A DNA stretch of 29,807 bases from CAYWTX01 sp964461295 (lineage in GTDB: Bacteria > Planctomycetota > Phycisphaerae > SM23-33). The notes beneath the pieces were generated by a model. That model was not told the DNA's origin and ran no database searches. It was given only the letters and a program-made list of their open reading frames with translations. Positions 17,901 to 24,279 of the stretch are shown in pieces. The number at the start of each line of letters is the position of its first letter. The first letter of the stretch is position 1. Position numbers and translations under genes: made by a program. The stretch is from NCBI GenBank assembly GCA_964461295.1, contig CAYWTX010000118.1:1-29807 (forward strand), in the 5' to 3' direction.

Positions 17901-19527
17901 GCTGGATCATCGCCGGCGACTGGGCGATGGGCATGGTCCAGTACATGCCGCCCGTCTCGGCGTCCAGGCACGTGAGGTGATACCGCTGCAAGTACAGCGA
18001 AACCGCGTACAGCCTGCCCGCGTGGTAGGCCGGCGGGCACAGGAACTTGCCGAACTTCAGCACGTCCACCGGCCCCACGCCGTCGCCCAGCCGCCACTTC
18101 AGCAGCCCCTCGGCCTGGATCGACAGCGCCGCCAGCACCGACTGGTCGGCCATCTGGTCCTTCAAGTTCGGATTGCGCGCCATCATCCAGTGGTACTGCA
18201 TCTGGCTGCTGGCCAGGAAGTTGTACACCGTGAAGACCTTGCCCCCGCCCACGCTCAGGCCGTAGCGACCCGAGTCGCCCACGTACGTCACATAGCCGCC
18301 GTAGTATCCGCCCATCCCCGGCATCGACACCGTCCGCGCCATCGGCAGCGACGTGCTCTCCCACTTCACCTGACCGGTCAGCAGGTCGTACGAGCGAACC
18401 TTGTCCTCCGCCCGGCAGATCACCTCGTCATCCACGATCACCGGCCGCACCATCGCCGGCAGCGATGCTTCCATCTTGTTGCCGCCGGCGACGCTGCTCA
18501 GCCGCAGGTGCCCGTCCTTCAGTGCGATCGTCCGCTTGTAGCCGCTGGAGCCGTACATCGCGGCCATGTTCGCCGTGCTGCCGAAGTACATCTTCGCGCC
18601 GGCCATCAGCTGATTGGTCACGTCGTCGCCCAGCGGCGTGGAGGCTGAAGGGTACTGCCACCGCGGCGCCAGCACCACGTTGCAGTCGTCGGGGCGGCGG
18701 ACATCGTCCTGCGGAGCCGCCGCCGCCGGCATCCGCGTGATCGTCTTCACGAACTCCGCCAGGTCCCGCTTCAGGCCGCCCAGTTCCCCAGCCGCCTTGG
18801 GGTACTTGCTTGCCAGCTCGCCCGCCGCATCGCGGGCCTTCGCGCCCTCGCCGCCGAGGTGGTGGGCGGCGGCGATCTTCGCCAGCAGCATCGCCCGCCC
18901 TTCGCCTTCCTCGGTCACCGACAGAAGCTGTCGCCAACTCGTCGCCGCCTGAAGGAATCGCCCTTCGTCGAAGTAGATCGCGCCCAGCATCGCCAACGCC
19001 CGCGGGCCGCTGGTCGTGTGCAGGTACTCCTCCGCCAGCTTGCGAAGCTGCGCCGCGGGCTTCTCCGACGCCATCGCTTCCTCGAACAACCGCTCGGCCT
19101 GCGGATCGTACAGCGTGCGGTACAGCCGAAGCCCCTTGGCGCCCATGTTGCCGATCACCTCGTGCGCCTTCAGCCGCAGCGACACGAAGTGCTTGCCGTC
19201 CTTGCCGACGTGAAAACCGCTGTCGGGACGCTTGATGAGCAATTGCAGGATTTCGATGGCCTCGTCGTGCCTTCCGGCGTCGACGTGCTCCTGCGCCTTG
19301 TGCAACGCGCCCACCAACTCATCGTCCACCTGCACCAGCGGCATCGGACCGGTGGGCGACGGCGTGCCCGGCCGCGCAACGGCAACCTTCGCCGCCACCT
19401 GCGCCTCGGCCGTGTGCGCCGGCAGGGCCGCTGCCGCGGCAAGGGCGCCAGCCACCGCAATCGCACACCACGCCCAAGCGTGCGAGATACGTCGGATGCC
19501 GCTTGGTTTCATCGCTCTTGCTCGCAT
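14923..19527 (-). CDS. Giant secreted TPR / PQQ-type beta-propeller protein
   Basis: 1534 residues from the ATG at 19527; an ATG five codons later (19512) is an alternative with a slightly better upstream AAGAG. A signal peptide ends at about residue 42. Helical repeats of TPR type cover about 65-270 (VDAGRHDEAIEILQLL is the clearest). A first PQQ-like propeller covers about 290-760, with blades such as VRSYDLLTGQVKWE, VVAAFEAESGQPLWAY and VFALDAGTGEPAWQV. A second helical-repeat region follows (about 770-1060), then a second propeller (about 1130-1530) with VSCVSLKDGQQVWRN and a final YILDSKTGKEVQK blade. Such proteins are common in Planctomycetota and are thought to be periplasmic scaffolds; the cofactor PQQ need not be bound. 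It is coupled by overlap to the squalene-cyclase-repeat gene. Confidence 0.9.
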   Translation of the reverse strand: MRARAMKPSGIRRISHAWAWCAIAVAGALAAAAALPAHTAEAQVAAKVAVARPGTPSPTGPMPLVQVDDELVGALHKAQEHVDAGRHDEAIEILQLLIKRPDSGFHVGKDGKHFVSLRLKAHEVIGNMGAKGLRLYRTLYDPQAERLFEEAMASEKPAAQLRKLAEEYLHTTSGPRALAMLGAIYFDEGRFLQAATSWRQLLSVTEEGEGRAMLLAKIAAAHHLGGEGAKARDAAGELASKYPKAAGELGGLKRDLAEFVKTITRMPAAAAPQDDVRRPDDCNVVLAPRWQYPSASTPLGDDVTNQLMAGAKMYFGSTANMAAMYGSSGYKRTIALKDGHLRLSSVAGGNKMEASLPAMVRPVIVDDEVICRAEDKVRSYDLLTGQVKWESTSLPMARTVSMPGMGGYYGGYVTYVGDSGRYGLSVGGGKVFTVYNFLASSQMQYHWMMARNPNLKDQMADQSVLAALSIQAEGLLKWRLGDGVGPVDVLKFGKFLCPPAYHAGRLYAVSLYLQRYHLTCLDAETGGMYWTMPIAQSPAMIQQYGYNPGGDHAISIGSPPAVADGRVFVATNSGVVAAFEAESGQPLWAYQYDSRANRGTNPAAMGYYNPYQQMVYPPANPVIVVRGRVIALPADADQVFALDAGTGEPAWQVSRHNQQDLSAIDNGRILISGKGLYILDTADGRELFGGQEDRGVAGRPLVTQNVVLACGASRLLSVDLEAYGVSSKGLTTPYGILGNLDGAHGKLVAVNLLGMCSYFNYEVARDELTDRLEKAKPADKAELVLKRAQLAFDDRRFEEAFKDLEECRKLAEAAAAPVPTQLAGMLYRTYVAMGNHAPRREDMRGFFLKAQGLAESRQEKAHTLLRLAKYHEKAAEYPAAAELAQELGEEFGDEELVDVAIGPSADDSVRFGPQARTVRGERLAKDYVQGLIEKYGRVCYAKFDEMAKEELGKAKAGGEMAAILAVEKRWPNSEHADDSLFAAAEAYYVKAGVQKDKADDYLAEARRHLYRVARMSDSPLRASASVGLATIYARGGWVTSARNECNWLRDLPQETTISFGDVKGSLADVLRTIEGGTTGGGFQKLALLSEIRPPLSALWKIEGADVFILRDQEHQPVRIGEKVVVIKGDEAYLMDTGAENAKQAVEGWKGLAGIDKRTLEQYPYFPAGMRTVGAVSPDRKTLVVADRSTVRGLDLASAKVVWQRRMDEVGIKSFFCMSVGQGVLVVAGADGAVSCVSLKDGQQVWRNQLVGAAKTPFASPWIAGDLVAIPHNNRRTVTCFSLAKEGRVVGKWEAKQSAQCELTPDGLLVLVVDGELTVRDTAQMDKPMWTARYDMNRQPCILAVSGEMVVVSPDRTGGPLDVLSVPGGGRKVATLKLEDVGGMQLVPVDAQFDGESVYVACSSAQEVGQRKAFCGRLSNCRGVTVQKFEIAGEKRVWSQTIEGPTQYYPNFLPLTIGKEHVVVTARQYNVGMSHYVYILDSKTGKEVQKIDLMSKQGADPQVEQRRRQVLCQPVMTTGRLAVENSEGVTVYGEK

Positions 19528-19679
19528 TGGAACCTGGACGCCACGGAAAAACGGACACGACGCCGGCGCAGGCAGACGCCGAAGTTCCCATATCTTAACG
19601 ATCCCCGGCGCACGCTATTGCATCGAAATCCCGTTGCCTGCAACAGCCCCTTCGCCGCGAGTCTCGATTCCTCCGGAGC

Positions 19680-20072
19680 TCACGTTCGGCAATCGCGTTC
19701 GGTTCGCCTCTGCTCGGCGCCCTGCTCCCCCATCGGCTCCAGCGTCGGCGGAGGGTGCGCCCACTTCCGCGGCTGCCTCGGCGCCTCGCGCCGAGCGCCG
19801 CCGAGGTACAGCACCGACCCCAGCGCCAGGAACACCACCAGCGCGATGCCGATCAGCGTCGCTCCCGGCATGGCGTCCAGCGGGTTGCGGCCCAGCAGTT
19901 TGCCCACCCCAAGCCCCATCGCCCCAGCCGCTCCGATGAACGTCAGCAGCAGAATCGCCTGCCCGTACCACCGGAAGCGCACAATGGCCAGCACGCTGGC
20001 GATCACGATCACGTGCAGCGCCGCCACCGCGGCGATCAGCACCGTCGGGCTGATGTTCCATCCGTTCGGCAT
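19680..20072 (-). CDS. Small three-helix membrane protein, unknown function
   Basis: 130 residues. Hydrophobic helices lie at about 10-31, 38-60 and 70-90, then a basic, Pro-rich cytoplasmic-looking tail. Codons end mostly in G or C in this frame, as in the neighbouring genes, which supports it being real. I recognise no family. It lies 152 bases upstream of the PQQ-propeller gene on the same strand and is divergent from ybaK (204-base gap). The Shine-Dalgarno is weak. It may be the first gene of a three-gene unit with the propeller and the cyclase-repeat protein. Confidence 0.65.
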   Translation of the reverse strand: MPNGWNISPTVLIAAVAALHVIVIASVLAIVRFRWYGQAILLLTFIGAAGAMGLGVGKLLGRNPLDAMPGATLIGIALVVFLALGSVLYLGGARREAPRQPRKWAHPPPTLEPMGEQGAEQRRTERDCRT

Positions 20073-20276
20073 GCACGCAGTTTCGCAGGCCGCCGATTCG
20101 CGGGCAAGCCAATCCGGATTCCGTCCGATGCACCGACCCGTGCCCTTCCCCTCCCTGGTGGTTCTCTCCCTCCCGCTCCGGAAGTTCGACGTTCGCCTTT
20201 CTTCCGTTCGGCCCCGCTCCTGCCGCCTTCATCGCAGCTCTTGACTCCCCCGTCGCCGCGTGTTGTCCTACCGGCA

Positions 20277-20741
20277 ATGACCCTGGCCACCAAAGTCCTG
20301 GACCGCGAGAAGGTTCCCTTCACGCTCCACGAGTACGAGCACGACCCGCACGCCGAGGCCTTCGGCCTCGAGACGGCCGAGAAACTCGGCGTGGACGCCG
20401 AGCGCGTGTTCAAGACCCTCGTGGCCGTGGCGGACGGCAAGATGGTGTTCGGCATCGTGCCGGCCCCGTCGCGCCTGAGCCTGAAGAGCCTCGCCCGCGC
20501 GGCCGGGGCGAAGAAGGCCGAACTGGCCAGGCCCGAGGACGCCGAGCGGGTGACGGGGTACGTGTTGGGCGGCATCAGCCCCCTGGGGGGCAAGAAAGCC
20601 CTGCCGACCTTCCTGGACGAGACGGCCATCCTGCACGAGACGATCTTCGTCAGCGCAGGCGCCCGCGGCATGCAGATCCAACTCGCCCCCGACCAACTCA
20701 TCCGCCTCACGCGCGCCACGCTGGCGGACATCACGGAGTAG
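20277..20741 (+). CDS. ybaK: YbaK/EbsC-family Cys-tRNA(Pro) deacylase
   Basis: 154 residues, the usual length of the family. YbaK hydrolyses cysteine wrongly attached to tRNA-Pro in trans, working with prolyl-tRNA synthetase. The essential lysine known from the family is seen at K46 in RVFKTLVA; GYVLGGISPLGGKK (94-107) is the other signature, and FVSAGARGMQIQLAP forms the last part of the fold. The frame remains open far upstream, but the ATG at 20277 gives the normal family start (MTLATKVLDREKVPF). The region before it has no clear Shine-Dalgarno. It is followed by a 440-base low-complexity region, so it is probably transcribed alone. Confidence 0.93.
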   Translation: MTLATKVLDREKVPFTLHEYEHDPHAEAFGLETAEKLGVDAERVFKTLVAVADGKMVFGIVPAPSRLSLKSLARAAGAKKAELARPEDAERVTGYVLGGISPLGGKKALPTFLDETAILHETIFVSAGARGMQIQLAPDQLIRLTRATLADITE

Positions 20742-20800
20742 ACCGGCAGCCCTCGCTGCCGCTCGCGAACCGCGTGCGGCGAACCCCGGTGGGGGCCGGG

Positions 20801-21102
20801 GTCCGGATACCGGAGACCGGGAAACAACCGACGGCGACGAGGACGAGGACGAGGACGGCGACGACGACGACGTGGAGGAGGAGGAGGAGGACGAGGACGA
20901 GGACGAGGACGACGATGAGGACGAAGCTGGCGCTCATTCGCACGTCCCTCCCGATCCAAGCCCCGGTCCGGCGTGGCCGGGGCATCCCGGTCCTCGTCGC
21001 CGGTTGCTTGCCCCTCGTGATCGTGATCGGTTTCCTCTCTCCCGGTCGTCCTCGTCCTCCTCCTCGTCCTCCACCTCGTCCTCGTCCTCCTCCTCGTCCT
21101 CG
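20801..21102. repeat. 6-bp period, inverted low-complexity arrays in the ybaK-purL spacer
   Basis: The 440-base gap 20742-21181 has no convincing gene. From about 20801 to 20930 the plus strand can be read as hexamers such as CGACGA, GGACGA and GGAGGA. From about 20985 to 21102 the complementary type occurs (TCCTCG, CCTCCT). The two halves are inverted and could pair over most of their length. GGCGACGAGGAC near 20833 is mirrored by GTCCTCGTCGCC at 20990-21001. A GC hairpin, CCCCGG with CCGGGG, lies between them at 20961-20982. The purine-rich strand could also form unusual DNA structure. Open frames through it encode only Asp/Glu or Arg/Thr runs and are not genes. Confidence 0.8.
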
Positions 21103-21125
21103 GCTGCTGCTTGTCTCCTCCGCGA

Positions 21126-21155
21126 TTGTCCTTTCCCCCTCCTCGTCGCTAGAAT
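21126..21155 (+). promoter_or_regulatory. Possible housekeeping promoter of purL
   Basis: TTGTCC (21126-21131) and TAGAAT (21150-21155) are separated by 18 bases; TAGAAT matches the -10 consensus in five of six positions and TTGTCC the -35 in four. Transcription would start near 21162, leaving a short leader with AAGGA 8 bases before the purL ATG. It lies just after the low-complexity region. Confidence 0.4.
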
Positions 21156-21181
21156 GCGGCCTTCTATCAAGGACGACCCAG

Positions 21182-24169
21182 ATGATCCATCGCGTGGAGA
21201 TTCGGCCCAGGCAGGGATTCGGCGACCCGCACGCCGACGGCGTGTTCACCCTCATCCGCGAACTCGACATCGCGTCGGTCTCGGCCGTGCGATCCGTCCG
21301 CCTGTTCTTCCTGGCGGGCGACCTCAGCGCGCCCGACGCCCAACGTGTCGCTGGCGAGCTCCTGACCGACCCGGTCGTTGAGGAATACTCGATCGCGTCG
21401 CCCGACGCCGCTGTCCCGGGAAATCCGCAATCCACAATCCACAATCCGCGATCTCCCTCCGTCATCGAAGTCCACCGCAAGCCCGGCGTCATGGACCCCG
21501 TGGCCGCCTCCACCGAGGATGCCATCGGCGACATGGGCCTGGCCATCTCGTCGGTCAGCACCGGCCGGCGGTACGAACTCGACGGCGCCGTCACCGGCGC
21601 GGAGAAAGAGACCATCGCCCGCAAGCTGCTGGCCAACCCCGTCATCGAGGACATCTTCCACGCCGCCCACACGCCGCCGGAAGTGCACGGCCTGAAGTAC
21701 GACCTGAACATCGTCACCGTGCCCATCGGCGACCTGGACGACGCCGGCCTCGTCGAGCTGTCGCGCAAGGGCGACATGTTCCTCAACCTCGTCGAGATGA
21801 AGGGCATCCAGGACTACTTCCGCCGCATCGGGCGCGAGCCGCGCGACGTCGAGCTCGAGATGATCGCCCAGACCTGGTCGGAGCACTGCGTCCACAAAAC
21901 GTTCCGCAGCGACGTGGTCGTTCACGACCTGGCCGGGCGCGAGGTCGAGCGCATCGAGAACCTCATCAAGAGCACCGTGTTCGCCGTCACCGAGCGGCTC
22001 AACAAGCCCTGGTGCATCAGCGTGTTCAAGGACAACGCCGGCGTGATCGAGTTCGACGACAAGCACGCCGTGTGCTTCAAGGTCGAGACGCACAACCACC
22101 CCTCGGCCATCGAGCCGTACGGCGGCGCCGCCACGGGCATCGGCGGCGTCGTGCGCGACCCCATGGGCACCGGCCTGGGCGCTCAGCCCGTCGCCAACAC
22201 CGACGTGTTCTGCTTCGGCCCGCCGGAGGTGGACCTGGCCGCCGTGCCCAAGGGCGTGCTGCACCCCCGGCGCGTGATGCGCGGCGTGGTGGCCGGCGTG
22301 CGCGACTACGGCAACCGCATGGGCATTCCCACCGTCAACGGGGCCGTCTACTTCGACGAGAAGTACATGGGCAACCCGCTGGTGTACTGCGGCACCGTCG
22401 GACTCATGGACCGCGCCAAGTGCTTCAAGCACGCCCGCGCAGGCGACGCCGTCGTCGTCGTGGGCGGCCGGACCGGACGCGACGGCATCCACGGCGCCAC
22501 CTTCAGCTCCGGCGAGCTCACCCACGTGCACGAGACGGCCTTCTCGCACGCCGTGCAGATCGGCAACGCCATCACCGAAAAGAAAATGCTCGACACCATC
22601 CTCCAGGCCCGCGACCTGGACCTGTTCTCGGCCATCACCGACTGCGGCGCCGGCGGGCTCAGCAGCGCCATCGGCGAAATGGGCGAGCAGCTCGGCGCCG
22701 AGGTCCACATCGACCGCGTGCCTCTGAAGTACCAGGGCCTCTCCTATGCGGAGGTCTGGATCAGCGAGGCGCAGGAACGCATGGTCCTCGCCGTGCCGCC
22801 GGAGAACCTCGACCGCATCCTGAAGCTCTTCGCCGACGAGGACGTCGAAGCCACCGTGCTGGGCCACTACGGCGTCTTTGGGGGCGACGCCACTGTCCAG
22901 AGCTGTGATTCCGGCGGCACGACCTCTCCAGGTTGTGCCCCGAACGCCACGCCGCTCCTGCGACTGTTCTACGCCGGGCAACTCGTCGGCGAACTGGAAA
23001 TGGGCTTCCTGCACCAGGGCCTGCCCCGCCCGGTGAAACAGGCCGTGTACGAAAAGGTCGGCCGGGCCTCGCCGCTCCCGCCGGCCCGGACCGACTACAC
23101 CGGCTCCCTGCTGAATATCCTCGCCTCGCCGAACGTGGCCAGCAAGGAATGGATCATCCGCCAGTACGACCACGAGGTGCAGGGCGGCAGCGTCGTCAAG
23201 CCGCTCGTCGGCGTCGAAGGCGGCGGCCCCGGCGACGCGGCCGTCATCCGCCCCGTCCTCGACAGCCGCAAGGCCGTGACGATCTCCTGCGGGATGAACC
23301 CGCGCCTGGGCGACCTCGACCCCTACCAGAGCGCCCTGCACGCCGTGGACGAGGCGCTGCGCAACAACATCGCCGTCGGCGGCAACCTCGACCGCATGGC
23401 CATCCTCGACAACTTCTGCTGGGGCAACTGCAACAAGCCCGACCGCATGGGCAGCCTCGTCCAGTCGGCCAAGGGCTGCCGCGACGCCGCCCTCGCCTAC
23501 GGCACGCCGTTCATCAGCGGCAAGGACTCCCTCAACAACGAGTTCCAGACCGCCGGCGGGCAGACCATCGCCATCCCGCCCACGCTGCTCATCTCGGCCA
23601 TCAGCGTGATCGACGCGGCCGACAGGTGCGTCACCGCCGACGCAAAGCGAAGCGGCAACCTCCTGATGCTGCTGGGCCGCACCGGCGGCGAACTGGGCGG
23701 CAGCCACCTGCTGCTGGTCGAGGGCCTCGCCACCGGCAACGACGTGCCCCCCGTCGACCTGGAAACCAACCTCCGCGTGATGCGGGCCCTCCAGGCCGCC
23801 ATCCAGGCCGGCCTGGTCCGCGCCTGCCACGACCTGTCCGAAGGCGGCCTGGCCGTCGCGGCCGCCGAAATGGCCTTCTCCGGCGGCCTGGGAATCGAAC
23901 TGGACGTGGAAGCGGTCCCGATGGTCCGCTCCGCGGCCACGCTACCCGTCGCGGCGCTGCTCTTCGCCGAACACGCCGGCCGCTTCCTCGTCGAGGTCGC
24001 CCCGGAGAGCTACGACCCCTTCATGCGGACCGTGCGGTCCTGCCCGGTCGGCGAACTGGGACGCGTGACCGCCTCCGGCCGCGTGACCGTCCGCGCCGCA
24101 GGCCGTGCGGTCATCGACGTGGACATCCGCGCCGCCAAGGATGCCTGGCGCAAGACGTTCGACTGGTGA
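21182..24169 (+). CDS. purL: Phosphoribosylformylglycinamidine synthase, PurS-like N-terminus fused to PurL
   Basis: 995 residues from the ATG at 21182, with AAGGA 8 bases upstream. It catalyses the ATP-dependent amidation of FGAR to FGAM in purine synthesis. Two PurS-like modules lie at about 1-72 and 93-165, as in the N-terminal part of large PurL proteins. The synthase core follows: TWSEHC (231-236) is the family signature, and ETHNHPSAIEPYGGAATGIGG (302-322) the nucleotide site; a second AIRS-type half includes FISGKDSLNNEF. The protein ends about 300 residues short of the E. coli enzyme because the C-terminal glutaminase domain is missing, so a separate PurQ must exist elsewhere. An oddity is the linker between the two PurS-like modules: residues 81-90 are encoded by a 7-bp repeat array. 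Confidence 0.95.
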   Translation: MIHRVEIRPRQGFGDPHADGVFTLIRELDIASVSAVRSVRLFFLAGDLSAPDAQRVAGELLTDPVVEEYSIASPDAAVPGNPQSTIHNPRSPSVIEVHRKPGVMDPVAASTEDAIGDMGLAISSVSTGRRYELDGAVTGAEKETIARKLLANPVIEDIFHAAHTPPEVHGLKYDLNIVTVPIGDLDDAGLVELSRKGDMFLNLVEMKGIQDYFRRIGREPRDVELEMIAQTWSEHCVHKTFRSDVVVHDLAGREVERIENLIKSTVFAVTERLNKPWCISVFKDNAGVIEFDDKHAVCFKVETHNHPSAIEPYGGAATGIGGVVRDPMGTGLGAQPVANTDVFCFGPPEVDLAAVPKGVLHPRRVMRGVVAGVRDYGNRMGIPTVNGAVYFDEKYMGNPLVYCGTVGLMDRAKCFKHARAGDAVVVVGGRTGRDGIHGATFSSGELTHVHETAFSHAVQIGNAITEKKMLDTILQARDLDLFSAITDCGAGGLSSAIGEMGEQLGAEVHIDRVPLKYQGLSYAEVWISEAQERMVLAVPPENLDRILKLFADEDVEATVLGHYGVFGGDATVQSCDSGGTTSPGCAPNATPLLRLFYAGQLVGELEMGFLHQGLPRPVKQAVYEKVGRASPLPPARTDYTGSLLNILASPNVASKEWIIRQYDHEVQGGSVVKPLVGVEGGGPGDAAVIRPVLDSRKAVTISCGMNPRLGDLDPYQSALHAVDEALRNNIAVGGNLDRMAILDNFCWGNCNKPDRMGSLVQSAKGCRDAALAYGTPFISGKDSLNNEFQTAGGQTIAIPPTLLISAISVIDAADRCVTADAKRSGNLLMLLGRTGGELGGSHLLLVEGLATGNDVPPVDLETNLRVMRALQAAIQAGLVRACHDLSEGGLAVAAAEMAFSGGLGIELDVEAVPMVRSAATLPVAALLFAEHAGRFLVEVAPESYDPFMRTVRSCPVGELGRVTASGRVTVRAAGRAVIDVDIRAAKDAWRKTFDW
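21422..21449. repeat. 7-bp repeat array inside the purL coding region
   Basis: Four consecutive heptamers, AATCCGC, AATCCAC, AATCCAC and AATCCGC, followed by a degenerate GATCTCC. They lie in frame in purL and encode residues 81-90 in the linker between the two PurS-like modules. The unit resembles that of the arrays around the four-helix-bundle cassette (C-N-N-N-AAT pattern). Confidence 0.85.
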
Positions 24170-24279
24170 GTCCGCCGACCGCGGCCCTCCCGCCTCGGGG
24201 TCGGTGATCGCGGCGGGCCCACCGCCTTCGCGTGGGGGGGCGCCCCTTCCCAACCCGAAGGCTGCCCGGGCAAATCGCC

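Noticed and set aside
15106..18648. Long open frame on the plus strand opposite the PQQ-propeller gene
   Set aside because: Same cause: Arg/His/Leu-rich composition, no motif, while the minus frame has clear propeller blades. The same holds for 5832-8618 (plus) and 21167-23830 (minus).
19528..19679. Promoter of the PQQ-propeller gene (TAAGAT on the minus strand near 19596)
   Set aside because: A -10-like hexamer exists, but no -35 at proper distance; too weak to list.
19755..20276. N-terminal extension of YbaK
   Set aside because: The stretch lies opposite the small membrane-protein gene, is Arg/His/Pro-rich and is not seen in the family, which starts at the ATG at 20277.
20774..21181. N-terminal extension of PurL by 136 codons
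   Set aside because: It is a translation of low-complexity repeats; the PurS-like module begins at the ATG at 21182, which has a ribosome site.
24170..24279. Bidirectional terminator between the convergent purL and lyase-like genes
   Set aside because: The stretch is GC-rich with a short GCCCGGGC palindrome, but no clear stem followed by a T-run on either strand.
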